Shown here: one piece after another, positions 35,418-47,778 of the stretch | Layout: every line of letters starts with the position of its first letter | Numbering within the stretch: the stretch's first letter is position 1 | Source: Heterohyrax brucei | Lineage: Eukaryota; Chordata; Mammalia; Hyracoidea; Procaviidae | Assembly: GCA_028571685.1 (NCBI GenBank) | Contig: CM053146.1 | Coordinates: 27,067,431-27,131,430 of the forward strand | Direction of reading: 5' to 3' | Length of the DNA stretch: 64,000 nucleotides | The notes under the pieces: model-generated | The model's input: only the letters and a program-made list of their open reading frames with translations | Database searches by the model: none | What the model was told of the DNA's origin: nothing | Program-made: the position numbers and the translations under genes

Positions 35418-35664
35418 TACCACAAAATGGAGTAATCTCACGGAGGTAGGAAGAAATACATGTTGACTTAAGTAACTTTGGAAATGAAAGTCTATAAGAC
35501 TAAAGCTAAAAGAAACTGTACATTAGCACTTCACTCTAATTGATAAGATCATGACTTATGATAGGATGGAGTAAGAGCCTAAAACCATGATAGATGCATG
35601 ATGCAATTAAATAATCAAGTAAATGGATGGTGGATGGTGGGAGTTAGGTTTTTCTTTTTTGGAG

Positions 35665-36112
35665 TGTTTCTTAGTCGCCTGCTACTGCTCCAACAGAAAG
35701 CACCACAAGCAGAAAATTCATAAAGATAAACTTTTATTGTCAGTCACAGTCCAGCAAGCCACAAATCCATTCATAAGTTACAAATGCGATTCAGTATGAG
35801 AAATCATCATAGTCCAGTAGGCCGAGAGTCCAAATTCAAGAAGAGCATTTCAGCAGAGGAACCTCAGGTCCAAAAGATGTGCTCTGGTCTCTTGGTGGTA
35901 TGAGGTTCCCTACTTTCTCTGTTCATTTCTCTGCCTTATATCCCACAAGCTTTTAGCTTGAGTTCTGCCTCACCAACACAACTGCTGCCCCTTCTCCATC
36001 GTCAATATCACGAAGGCAGGATTCACAACACATGAGAGGAATGGCACCATACTGGGACTCATAGCCAAGTCAAATCAATGCATACATTTTTGGAGGGGTT
36101 CAATCCATGACA
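35665..36112 (-). mobile_element. MaLR-type solo LTR, antisense, diverged
   Basis: Begins tgtttcttagtcgcctg and ends with caatccatgaca, matching the family borders. More diverged than the copies at 58248 and 61184, and closer to the LTR at 25005. Confidence 0.75.
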
Positions 36113-36225
36113 GAGAGTAAAGTAATTGACCAAAAGAGAAAGCTAGGATGATTCATTTAGTAATGGATTACATTTGGAGATACTAGGATGAACTCATGTT
36201 TTCATTAACACATACAGAGATTGTT

Positions 36226-36275
36226 GCAGGTAATTGTTTGCAAACTCATTCTAGAAAAAAGTGCTACATACTTTG
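36226..36275 (-). mobile_element. Mariner terminal fragment
   Basis: About 45-50 bases (tttgcaaactcattctag and aagtgctacatac blocks) match the 3'-side end of the mariner family. The mariner does not resume beyond the adjoining SINE. Confidence 0.6.
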
Positions 36276-36420
36276 GCTTTGAGTCAATTCCGACTTATAG
36301 CAACCCTATAGGACAGAATAGAGCTGCTCCACAGAGTTTCCAAGGGGCTCCTGGTAGATTCAAACTGCAGACCTTTTGGTTAGCATTCGTAGTGTTAACC
36401 ACTATGCAACCAGGGTTTCC
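36276..36420 (-). mobile_element. AfroSINE, antisense
   Basis: Well preserved antisense SINE with a head ending caaccagggtttcc at 36420. It directly abuts the mariner end fragment. Confidence 0.9.
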
Positions 36421-38970
36421 CGTATATGCATATATATTAATTTAAACATATATATTGTCTTACTCTGTTAGCCGAGAGGACCTGTAAGTGATGATATTCC
36501 AGTAGCAATGAACACAGTTGGAAGCTGGTTTGTAATACCATTTTACATTGAACGTAATCTGGGTCTCTAGGAGAGTTCTTTTCCTTATTCTAGGAAAAGA
36601 ACAAGGAGTATCCAAGATCAGTCCGGAGTATTTTTTGGTGCCTGAATATAAAGATGTGTTTAAAGAAAAACTAAGTCACAGTAATGAGGGTTTCTCAGTG
36701 GCACACAGGAACCAACCGACAGAGCTATCAAAAGTGAAAGTTGAAACTGTTTGGGACACAAAATAAAATAAAATTGTATTATGACATAAAATATAAATAT
36801 CTATTAGTTAATACTGATATAAAGAAATAGAGAGATCGCTATACAGAAGATTCTAAATAATTTCTGTAGATACTTTGAGCTCAAGGAGGTGAAGCCTAAC
36901 CACCTACTCCTGAAGTGTGAGCTGAGTGCAGTCACTTCCTTACAAAGAGTACATTATATAAAGGAAGGAAAGAACAGCCATGTGATCGGCGTGAACATCA
37001 ACAATGACAAGTAGCATTCTCAGTGTGCACTCTTGATGTCATGTAATGAGAATGGCACCTTGCCTTTGTGCTCTCCTTTCCACAAACCCAGGTTCCCAGG
37101 CTGGTCATAAGTATTAGACACTCTAAAATTGAGAAACAGTGTACAAAAAGCTCACCAATAGTCTTTAAAAACTGCCAGGATCATCAAAAAAAAAAGGAAA
37201 GACTAAAACTGTCAAAACTAAGAGAAGTCTGAAGGTATATGACAAAGAAAAGCAATGTGCTTTCCTGGATAGAATCCTGGAACCTGTATATATATATATG
37301 TTTCTTAAAATCAGGAGAATCAAAGTATGGACTTCACATAATATCGGTACCTCAATATTGATTCATTAGTGTCACAGGTAGACCATACTACTATAGGACT
37401 TAGGAAAGAGGAACTCAAGACAAAAGAAAGAGGCATTGTGTGCTGATAGCAACACACATTAATTTTTATAAATAGGCACATACCCACTCTGTATGAACTG
37501 AAATCCCTCCAATTGCAAGGAATACAGAGTCACTTATGCTACCTTAGTAAATGGAAATTTGTTAAAAGATACATCTCAGGGCACAACAGGGTGACCTTGT
37601 TGTTTTTTAATGTACTGAACATGAAAATATTCATGCCTTACTCTAATAGTTTGCCATTATGCTGATTTGGTTAACTTCTGTGTTTCCTTCCCTCCTAAAT
37701 CTCCTGATGATGGGCTTTCTCGGTGTCCTATTCAAATATTCTGAGAGGAACTATGATTGGCTTGTCTAATCACAATGGAGTCCTGAGTCCTGTCCTGTTT
37801 TCCTAGTCAGTCCTTCAGATAAGTGGTCCTTCAATAATGTCTGCTTTTCAAGCTTGCTCCATTTTCTGACTAAAGAGCTATGGTAATTATGCAGGGTCAT
37901 TTGCTATAACATTAGGCCAAATGGTAGAGTTTTTTTTTTTAATCTTTCAAAGCCTTCCCCATAATAGACTAATTCCATCTGATACCTGCCTTCAGAATGA
38001 GCTTTGTATGAACAAATCTGTACGCAGTTTATGTGTTAACTCATGTCTAGTCACTAAGAGGTTATTCAGAGCTCCTAGTCAAAGGACTAGGAACGTTCTG
38101 TCACTCAACAGGCACCGTAGTTCCCTTGGGGAAGTGATCATAATGCTTTCCAAATCTTCTATTTGCCCCCTACATTTTCAAACCCCTAGAGAGCCGTGAG
38201 ATTTGGCCATTTGGCTGTGGAGTAATGTAAAATGTGAGGTTGTGGCAATAAAGGCAAACAAATAGACTTACATGATTCTCTATTCTCTCTTTCCTTTTAT
38301 GTGGTGACCAAGAAGGAGAAAGATGTGGTGGAGGCAGCAGGGAGAAGGTTTACCAGATAATGACCTTAGCAGAATCAATCAATCAATCAATCAATAATCA
38401 CTTGTCAGTCATAAATGTCATGTACTGGTTTGTTTGTTTGCATAGCCCCTGAAATTTTGGGGTTGTTGGTTATTATAGCACAGCCTTTCCTATTTTGATC
38501 ATTTAAAAAATAATTCTGAGTAACAAAACACCTGAAATACATAGCCTTAGTGTAACAGTTAAGCTTAGCAATTGTGAGTGGTAGTAAGAAAGCTGAGAGT
38601 TGAAAAGGTGATGATCCAGGTAATAAAGTAGAACAATGTTCAGTAATACTGTCACCTGTGCAAACTTGGAAGACAGTTTATATATTAATGAACTTGCAAG
38701 CAGCTTGGCAAAGACCAGTAGTGGTGAATTTTGCTTGCTTTTAGTTGCACCAAGAAAGGGATACAATGAAGAATGAGGCTCAAAAGAAAATTAGTATTCT
38801 TTAAGCAGAAAAAATAAAAAGAATAGAGAAGTCTTAGAAGTATGGGAACTTACAATGTTAGAAAATTGAGAACTTTTCTACTTCAGACAAATATTAGAGA
38901 GAAAAAGATTTTAAGGAACAAAGATCTACCAAAAGTTGTAAATCAAATTGTCTCATGCGAAGATCAGAGT
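36421..38970. other. Largely unique-looking DNA, no element recognised
   Basis: This is one of the two least repetitive stretches of the window. Frames of 60-92 codons (for example 36548-36766 plus, 37921-38199 plus, 38766-38503 minus) have no recognisable domain, no clear start context and no splice-bounded exon that I can support. Confidence 0.4.
38373..38394. repeat. (AATC)n microsatellite
   Basis: Five AATC tetranucleotide units. Confidence 0.95.
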
Positions 38971-38983
38971 AAGATGTGCAACC

Positions 38984-39864
38984 CAGTGAAATCAGTGATA
39001 GCATACATTAGAAACAAGAACAATATTAAGCGGACTTCAGCATAACTTGAATACTCCTTCCAACTTAAGCCAATATTGCAAGGACAGAGTAGCTGAGGCA
39101 GGTGACGGGAGACCATGCTCTTAGGCGAAATAGAGGCCAATTGGCACAACTACCGTCCCGCTAAGAGGGCTCTGTGCACCCCACATTGCTGAGTGGCGTC
39201 TGGAGTCTTAAAAGCTGCCAAGCTGCCATCCGAGGGCACAGCAAATGGTCCTAACTCAGCAGGAACGGATGCTCACCAAGGACCGAAAAGACATGGGATA
39301 AACACAACCCGGAAGATGGAGAGACCCACGTGAGTGAGTGCCTACATAGACTTGGGATCAGAAGAACCGGATGGTGCCCGGCCACCACCAGTGATAGCCG
39401 CGATGGAGCTCACTAAGTTGAGTTTCACCGGCAACACAATAATAAAAAAAAGATCGCACCCTGCGACCTCCACTAAAAGACCACAATTGATGGTCCAACG
39501 GCTTCAGGGTTCCCCTGGGAGCATGGCCCATGGCCCCGATGCTGCCCTTGCCCATAAATCATAATGAAGATCCACTCTTTGGACACGAATGGATTGGACT
39601 TGGCTATGCAGAGTGACCATATTGGATGCACTTTATGGTTCTATGCATCTATAGGATATCATCCTGCTGACCTCTGGCTGGAGGAAGGAGAGTGGGTGGA
39701 GAGGAGGGGAAAGGAGATTATTGGGAGGATGAGACATGTATGGAGCAGAGAGGAATAGTGTGCAGTCACCGGACAGGGAGAGCAGTGGAAGCTGCATATA
39801 GGTGGGCATGTAAATTTATACGTGAATGTACATTTTCACTCAGTCATAATTTAAAAAAAAAAAG
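38984..39864 (+). mobile_element. 5'-truncated young L1 3' UTR, sense, with TSD
   Basis: Sense copy of the young L1 3' UTR ending in an A-tail at 39851-39863. The near-identical flanks aagatgtgcaacc (38971-38983) and aagatgtgccacc (39865-39877) are a 13-base target-site duplication with one mismatch. The sequence is well preserved and CpG-containing. Frames here (60-76 codons) are not genes. Confidence 0.92.
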
Positions 39865-39877
39865 AAGATGTGCCACC

Positions 39878-42382
39878 TGGTAAATTCTGTGTGTTTATAA
39901 TTTGGGGGAAAGTTTATCATAATGATGTGGCTCATTCAACCAGTCATGTACTCAAGGCACTCACCATTAAATCCATTAAATGAGTGAAAATAGTGGAAGA
40001 TGAGATAGGATAGTAACAAGCTGTAAATGATTATATTAAACATGAAAAATATACTTAGAATATAGCTGTGGGCATAGTTAGAGGCATATGATGCTGATGA
40101 AATAGAATGCATGAGAAGTATAATAAGATTTTAGAGTTTGGACTAAAAAGAACTATTATTTAATGAGACTTGGGATCACATTATTTTATGAGGAAAAGTA
40201 TGCTGCAAAATCTACACAGCACTAAGGGATAACTTATTCTCAAAACCCATGTCAGATACCAGAGAAGGAAGATAGATAGTAGAAAATGAGAAATATCAGA
40301 GATTTTGGACGGTGCAACAGTTTCAGAGTGAAAAACCCAGGGTTAATCAACAGTCTCTGTTCTTGGTGTCAGCTCTTACAATATACACTTTTTTTTAACC
40401 TTTGTGGCTAGAAAAATTTATTGTAGTTACCTAAATCTTATTTACCATTGCGTGTTGGTTATTGGGCTAAAACTTAGCTTTTTAGGTTTGTTAGTTGAAA
40501 GCAAGAGAAAACTACTAAAGGATCAATGTGGACACCACCAAATATCAACTAGTTATCCTAAAGTTTGAGCTGGATGCTCAAAAGATAACATGGATAGTCT
40601 TCTGTGCAGAAGTGTCAAGTGCACTGTATAAAAAGAGTATAATTGGTGACCAGAATGGCTGTCTGTGGAATAAATATAATGTTCGCCTTGTGTTTTTTTT
40701 CACCTAATACTGTCCAGCTTTTCTGCAGTTTGACAGAGCCATGTGATAGCTCTAACCAACATTTTGAAAGCAAAAGTGCTGTAGACCATGTCGAGATAAC
40801 TTAAGCCAGCATGCTTTTCTATACTGTCTTCCCCATCACACCTGAATGAGAAGTAAACCTGTGCTGTGTCAACCCATTCATAGTTCACAATTAATTTGTT
40901 ATAGTTGCATGAACTAGAGCATCCTGACCAAAGATATACCATTAGCCTCCCATTCCTGATACACTCAATAGCACCGTTTCAGCTGTTTTTTCTTTTTCTT
41001 TTTTGCTTTTCACTAGCATTTTTTTTTTAAACTGAGAAATGTCAGTAAAGGAATACTGTTAACCTTCAAGAGCTTTTATTAAATAGCTAGTAGGGTGAAC
41101 AATTCCTATATATTCTGGTTAAGACCGTAAAACAGTGGTAAATCAGCCAGATATACATGATAGATGCATCCAACTTGTTTTCCTCCTATAACTGATTATC
41201 TTTTATTTTTCCAGTATTGAACAGAGAAGGGCACTACTGTTTCCAAATTTTAATCATTTCCCACAAGAACATGTTAAGTATGCAGACTATTGCTCGTATC
41301 AGCTCACTAAGCAGAGTATTATCTGCTTATGCAAAAACTCGCTAGCAAAAAGTCCATCAACTCATTGTAATATTTACCAATTTGTTGAGTTTTTTGATTA
41401 GGAGCAATTAAAATTCACATTTATTTATTTTTTTCTTCTGGCTTCTGTTGGAAAATTCTACAAAATCTTGCTCACTCATCTAGGTCTTTGTTAAATTGTT
41501 GGGGTTTTGTTTGTTTTGTTTTGTCACAGTGAGTCCAGGCCCCTTTGCTCTATTTATATTAAGAGCTGATTTCTATGGTACTGGAGTATTGGGGTTCTCC
41601 AACACTTCTTCAGTCATTACCAAATAATTCCATTCAAATAACTGGCTGTCTGATCTTGGACCATCAAGGTCCTGATCTTGGCCATTAAATCCCAACCCTT
41701 TGAGATTTCAATTTATCTTTAAATCGTGCTGTATCTGTCTCAAGAGCTAGTTTTCAAATATCTCAGAAGATAAATTACAAGGAGACAACACATGATCATA
41801 TACTTATAGTCTTTTTTTTTTTAACTTATTGTCTCGTATGTTATCTACTGTAGCCATTTGGAGGTATGAGAAACAAATCTTTAACTCTACTAGACCTACA
41901 TTACATAACAATATGAAAGTATGCTAAAGTTGCAACCAAAGCTCTGCTTTCAATATGGACATATTTTTTGCAAGAAAATGCAAGTGATGGTCTAAACATT
42001 GACTTCACCAAGAAAGACCATAAAATACTACCTGCACAACACCTGTGTGTGTCCGTACTACTACCAGTTCCATAATCTCTGAGCATCCCTGAGGATCCAT
42101 TACTTGAAAATCAACTCCAAAACTATTTTAAATAGTACTTTGAAATGCTAATGAGAAGTTTAAGAAACTGAAAAGAGAAATACTAGTTTCAAAAGTTGTA
42201 TAGCCAAGGCTATGGAACAGAATCTTCATTCAATTTGCAACACTATTCTTCGCAGTCCTGTATGCTGGAGAGACTGTGTCAAATTTTTGTCTCTCCATAT
42301 GTACATATGGAGATACATAGATGATAGATTGACATCAATCTATCTATACATATGTATACACACATGTACACATACATAGACA
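39878..42382. other. Largely unique-looking DNA, no element recognised
   Basis: No repeat family could be named in this stretch. An 80-codon minus-strand frame at 40942-40700 has no domain. Around 40620-40700 tataaaa and aataaa motifs occur on the plus strand, but not in an arrangement that supports a promoter or LTR. AT-rich and alternating purine-pyrimidine sequence occupies 42290-42382. Confidence 0.4.
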
Positions 42383-42933
42383 TACAAGGACTGCCAATTA
42401 AGTTCATGAATTCACCCTAAAAAAAGTGATACATACCTCATTGCTCAGTATCACTATGATCATTTTAGAAGTACTGTTTTGGGGCAGATATATACTGATG
42501 TCAGCTATTCCACCCTTCAAAGCAATTTTGGAACTCCTTTTCTGGAATGGCCATCAGAGCTGTCATCATATTACCCTTGATGTCCTGAATGTCATCAAAA
42601 TGTCTTCCTTTCAATGTTTCTTTTATCTTTGGGTAAAGAAAAAGGTCATTAGGGGTCAGACAAGGTGGGTGTTCCAACACAGTCATTTGTTTACTAGCTA
42701 AAAATTCCCTCACTGACAACTATACAATTAAGTTCTTGAATTTGCCACCATACAGCTGTGTGCAATGGCCATTCCAGGACGGGTTCCAAAATTGCTTTGA
42801 AGAGTTGACTAAGCAATGGCATTTGTACATATCTTCCCAAGAAAAGTACTTCAAAGGTGACTGAAGTTACTCAGCAATGAGGTATGTAGCATTTAGAACA
42901 ATTAAGTTCATGGACTTAATTGTCACATCCATA
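42383..42933. mobile_element. Composite near-palindromic mariner derivative, copy 3 (551 bp)
   Basis: TA-bounded, inverted ends at 42383-42553 and 42762-42933. The 72-codon minus-strand frame at 42719-42501 keeps the transposase C-terminus (PNDLFLYPKIKE, KGRHFDDIQDI). At about 42718-42745 the sequence switches to caattaagttcttgaattt, which looks like the 5' terminal repeat, followed at once by the 3' arm. Thus three terminal repeats are present in one element. Confidence 0.85.
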
Positions 42934-43019
42934 TGTGTGTATGTATGTATGTGTATGATACATGTATGTGTTTATATGTGCATACTGATCTATATCCATA
43001 TACATGCACATATATGCAT
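42934..43019. repeat. Purine-pyrimidine alternating low-complexity tract
   Basis: Imperfect tatg/tgta repeats lie between the mariner derivative and the RTE copy. Confidence 0.75.
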
Positions 43020-44147
43020 GGAAGCATTAGTGTTCAGTGCATCAGATCTGTTCTTGACATGGCCTGTTAACTCGAGTGGGGTATACTCATGTTTGTACTT
43101 TGGCCCTTGTGGACTTATTCAAATTTTCTTTAGGTTCAATTTCATCTTGTATATGAGCAATTGATGGTTTGTGCTGCAGTCAGCACCTGGTCTTGTTCTG
43201 ACTACCAATATTCAGCTTTTCCACCATCTCTTTCCACAGAAGTAGTCAAATTGTATTCTATCTGGCGAGGTCCATGCGTATATTCACCGTTTGTTTATGT
43301 GGGCTAAAAAAAAAAAAAAAAATGTATTTGCAATGAAGAAGTGGTTGGTCTTGCAAAATTCTATCATTCAACCTCTGGCATAATTTTTGTCACCAAGGTT
43401 GTATTTTTCCAACTACCAATCCTTCTTTGTTTCCAACTTTTCCATTCCAATCACCGGTAATTATCATTTCACCTTGAGTGCATCTTCAATAAATTTCAAA
43501 TTGCAGAAGCAGGTAAAAAGTTTTTTCTTTGGTGGTTGGTGCATAAATTTGAATACCAGCCAAGTGCCATCTTATTAACTGGCCTTCCTTGTAGGTATAT
43601 GGATATTATCCTATTTCTGACAGCATTGCACTTTAGGACAGATCTTGAAATGTTCTTTTTGATGATGAATGTAACACCAATTCTGTTGAAGTTTTCATTC
43701 CTGGCACATTAGGCCATATGATGGTCAGATTCAAAGTGGCCAATAGTGGTCCATTTCAGCTCACTAATGCCTAGGATATCAATGTTGATGTGATCCAATT
43801 AATTTTTGACTATTTCTAATTTTATTGGATTCATACTTCCTACATTCCTGGATTCATACTTCCTACATTCCATGTTGCAATCTTTGATGGATGTTTGCAG
43901 CTGTTTCTTCCTGTTCTGAGTCGTGCCACATCAGCAAATGTAGGTCCCAAAGACATTATACTCCATCCCCATCATTAAGGTCAGCTCTAATTTGAGGAGG
44001 CAGCTCTTCTCCAGTTGTCTTTTGAGTGCCTTTCAGTCTGGGGGTGCTCATTTTCTGGCACTATGTCTGACAATCTTGTTGCTGTTCATAAGACTTTCAC
44101 TGGCTAGTTCTTTTCAGATGTAGATTGCTGGGTCCTTCTACCTAGTG
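43020..44147 (-). pseudogene. RTE-type LINE, endonuclease region, antisense (inverted 5' part)
   Basis: Antisense RTE sequence covers the start of the element and the apurinic-like endonuclease region, reading from the linker at 43020 to the 5' part near 44147. An A-run (43305-43321) and many indels break the frame. A 24-base tandem duplication lies at about 43827-43874. Together with 44148-44843 this looks like one insertion with a 5' inversion. Confidence 0.8.
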
Positions 44148-44843
44148 CGGATTGCATCTCAACATCAAGAAAACAAAAATTCTCACAACTGGACCAGAAA
44201 GTAACATCATGGTAAATGGAGAAAGGATTCAGGTTGTCAAGAATTTCATTTTATTTGGTTTGACAGTCAACACGTACGCAAGCAGCAGTCAAGAAATCAA
44301 AAGACTCATTGCATTAGGAAAACCTGCTGCAGAGGGCCTCTTTAAAGTATTCAAAAGGATGGCATTTTGAAGACTAGGGTGCACCTGACCCAAGCCATGG
44401 TATTTTCAGTTGCATTATATGCATATGAAAGGTGAACAATGAATAAGAAAGACAGAATAATCGATGCCTTTGAATTGTGGTGCTGAAGAAGAATATTGAA
44501 CATATCTTGGACTGCCAAAAGAACTAACAGATCTATTCTAGAAGTACAACTGGAGTGATCCTTGGAAGCAAAGATAGTAAGACTGCATCTCATGTACTTT
44601 GGACATTTTGTCTGAAAGGATGGGTCCCTGGAGAAGGACATCATTCTTGGTAGGATGGAGGGTCAGTAAAAAAGAGGAAAACCCTCAGTAAGATGGATTG
44701 ACACAGTGGCTGTAACAATAGGCTTAAGCATAAAAACAATTGCGGAAATGATGCAGGACTTGGCGTTGTTTCATTATGCTGTGCATAGGGTCTTCATGAG
44801 TTAGCAATGACTTGACGGCACCTAGTAACAACAACAACAACAA
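44148..44843 (+). pseudogene. RTE-type LINE, 3' part, sense, with (CAA)n tail
   Basis: Sense RTE sequence begins at the end of RT (a 72-codon frame at 44152-44370 with LNIKKTKILTTGPESN and SSSQEIKRLIALGK) and continues to the RTE 3' terminus and a (CAA)n tail at 44826-44843. The C-terminal coding part is interrupted by stops. The middle RT region is missing between the two oppositely oriented parts. Confidence 0.85.
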
Positions 44844-44855
44844 CACACATTTAAA

Positions 44856-44989
44856 AGAAACCCTGCTGCCATCGAGTTGATTCTGACTCATAGTGACACT
44901 ATAGAACAGTGTGGAACTGCACCGTAAAGTTCGCAAGGAACGGCCTGGTGGATTTGAATTGCCTACCTTTCATGCCATTAGAGTTTCCA
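44856..44989 (-). mobile_element. AfroSINE, antisense, head truncated
   Basis: Antisense SINE directly after the RTE tail. It starts with aaaccctgctgccatcgag and ends near ttagagtttcc. Confidence 0.85.
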
Positions 44990-45060
44990 TACAGATAGAC
45001 AGATATGTATATATATGTATACACATATATATACATACATACATGTGCATGTACATGTAG
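44990..45060. repeat. (TA/TG)n low-complexity tract
   Basis: Imperfect atgtat/catata repeats immediately after the SINE. Confidence 0.85.
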
Positions 45061-45624
45061 CTATTCACCAAATGATTCACCACCTTCTCTGTAGAGTCTG
45101 CTTACTTCATATGTTCCTCTACGGAGTATTTTAGATTTTTTTTGCTACAGTTTCTAGCTCTTTAGCAATTGCTTTCACAGTAAAACTCACAGACCGTGTC
45201 TCTGATTGTGTAGTCTAGATCGTCATTATCCAACGTATAGTAATTTTGTTGTGAAGAAACATTATTCTACACATCTCTAAATCTCTGACCCAGGTATCAA
45301 AATGGAAGATTTGATGTTGGTATCACACAATGAAAAATACACTGATCAAAATAAAATGTACCACATGAGTTTGCATTTCTTAGAAATAGCCTGTCAGGAA
45401 GGAGAAATTTGAAAGAGAAAATTCTTAAAGTAATTTATAGTGAAAGTGGTGAAAAGTCAACATTTTAGACACATTTTGGGATTTTGCAGATAAATTGAAT
45501 GAAAGATGTAAATTAAAGAGAAAAAGGAAAGATAACTTACATTTTTTTTGACCTGAACAACTAATAATCTCAAATACATCTTACTGCAAAGTAAAAGACT
45601 GGAATAGAAAAAGGATTGGGGTGA
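45061..45624. other. Non-coding DNA, nothing recognised
   Basis: No repeat or gene can be supported. Confidence 0.4.
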
Positions 45625-46186
45625 CAGTATCTTAGGCTGGGTCCTCTAGCGAAGCAAAGGCAGTAAAGATTATTGGTATGCACAGAGAGAGATTTATAGC
45701 AAGGAAATGGCACATGCAGTTGTGCAGACTGCGAAGTTCTCAGTCTGGAGGTCAGCTTGGAAGCTCCTCCTGACTAGTAAAGTGCAGGGACTGGTGAAAC
45801 TATGTTCCATGGGTCAGACATCAGGCCTCTAAATCACAGACTGCAAAGACTGACAAATCCCCAGATTGGCAGGTAACCTGCTAGTTCAAGTTCCAAGAAA
45901 TGGAGATCAGATGAACAGGAGCAGTTGCAGGATCCAGAACAAGAAAAAGTCAAGGAGTTTTTTGAGAAAATTGACCATTATTGAATGCAGGCCATGTCCC
46001 CAAGGAAACTCCCTTTCAACTGATTGGCTGCTACTAACAGATCTCATCATGCAGGTAATTACATTATATTAGATATCTTCAAGGAGGTGATTGCATCGTC
46101 ACATAGCTACTGAACTACATAATAATTGTCAAACAGCTGAGAATCACAGCCCAGTGATGTTGACACACAAACTTGACCATGTCAGA
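45625..46186 (-). mobile_element. ERVL-type (MLT2-like) solo LTR, antisense
   Basis: Shares its left block (cttaggctgggtcctctag) with 26945 and its right block (gttgacacacaaacttgac) with the complement of the LTR start at 4457. No internal sequence flanks it. Confidence 0.72.
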
Positions 46187-46640
46187 CAGTATCAAATTTT
46201 GCTTGGGTCCTCTAAATATGAGGGGCCAGCCGCATATCTTAATAGATCTTGTAAATTAGCAGTTGACTGTGCGCATCGGGAGATCAGGAGAAAATCTTGG
46301 CCTGAAAATATAAATTTAGGAATGATCAGTATTCATTTAGAATCAGTAGCATACAACTTAAATGACTGTTAAGACTTCAGGAAACAGGCATGCATACGGT
46401 GTCACATACAGAGGTAAGTGAATATTAATAATGATAGAATAATAGAAATAATATAAACCTTGCATTTTACAGCAGCTGGTAATTTTTTGATGACTAGTCA
46501 CAATAATCTTTCTTCCTTGTAAGAATTGTGTCATAGAGATGGGATAGTTGTTATCATCTTTTAAATATGTAGAGACTGAAATATCAACTCTCAAAATATA
46601 CAGATACATGAGTAGACTACAGCGGATCTGGGGTAGGAAA
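46187..46640. other. Non-coding DNA, nothing recognised
   Basis: A minus-strand frame of 83 codons (46609-46358) has no domain. No repeat could be named. Confidence 0.4.
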
Positions 46641-46644
46641 AAAA

Positions 46645-46797
46645 AATCTGCTGCTGTGGAGTCAGTTTTGACTCATAGCATCCCTATAGGACAAAATAGA
46701 ACTGCTCCAAAAGGTTTTCAAGGAGCATCTCATAGATTTGAACTTCCAATTTCTTGGCTAGCACCTGAACTCTTAACTACTGTGCCACCAGGCTCTA
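46645..46797 (-). mobile_element. AfroSINE, antisense
   Basis: Antisense SINE with an A-run at its left edge (46640-46647) and a head ending tgccaccaggctc. Confidence 0.88.
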
Positions 46798-46851
46798 TTC
46801 TGGGACCAGTGACTAGATTATCCTAACAAATTTACTAATCCTCCCTCTGCA

Positions 46852-46852
46852 T

Positions 46853-46901
<49 letters not shown>
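46852..46901. repeat. (TA)n(TG)n(TATG)n compound microsatellite
   Basis: A TA run, a TG run and TATG units follow one another without interruption. Confidence 0.97.
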
Positions 46902-46902
46902 T

Positions 46903-47778
46903 TAAAAACTGAAATCAAGTATACCCCTACAGGCTCCATTCTGTAGAAACTGGAAAAAATTAATTTTCTGACCATTTCCTTATAAGAATACTGAAGCTAA
47001 TGTAGAAAAATTCCTCAAACCCTTTAATATGGAATAGAGTTCCTATGGAGAAGAGATGTCTGTTTGTGATACACCTTCAGAAACAGTGTGATATTTGTGG
47101 AGATATTAAGGTAACACAATGAGGTTACTTTCTGTTTATTTCTGGAATTGACCTTCCACTGGTACACTCTACTGAGTTTTCTTCACTTTGCAAATGGACA
47201 GCACAATTCTTATAGCATTTACACTGATGATATAAAGTCACAAAGCCAAATCCTAGAACAGGTGAAAACATGTTTATTGAAATTACAGATGTGTCTGCTC
47301 AAAGGCAAAATAAAGGATAAGTTAAGACCCAGGTCATAGGGATATAAATTGAACTAGGATTCTAAAGCAGTAGTTTGAAGACTTTTGTTTCTTCTTCTCT
47401 TTTCTCTATCTGTTAATAAGACAATTTCCTGATAATAAAGGCAAAGATTAAAACATTAGATCAAGAGGGTTTTTTAATCAACATTAGTGAGTATAACTGT
47501 CTACAATCCCTTATCACTTTTGGTATGTTTTTCTTTATTTTCTGTTAGAGAGCCCTCCCTTCCTCTCTCTCAATTTCTTATGATTTAATGTGTGACTGAC
47601 TTGAAGTTGATTTAAGGAGAACAAAACCTGCTGTATCAGGGCATATCATTCAGCTGGGCACAAAAGCAGTAAGGTTTATAAATTGGTAAGATGTAGCTAT
47701 GAGAGAAATAAGTCAAGATGAAAAATAGAAAGTCTAACATGGAAAAGGGACTGATTTTGTTTGATACTACATGTTGAG
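46903..47778. other. Non-coding DNA, nothing recognised
   Basis: No repeat family or gene can be supported. A 63-codon frame at 47148-47339 carries no domain. Confidence 0.4.
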
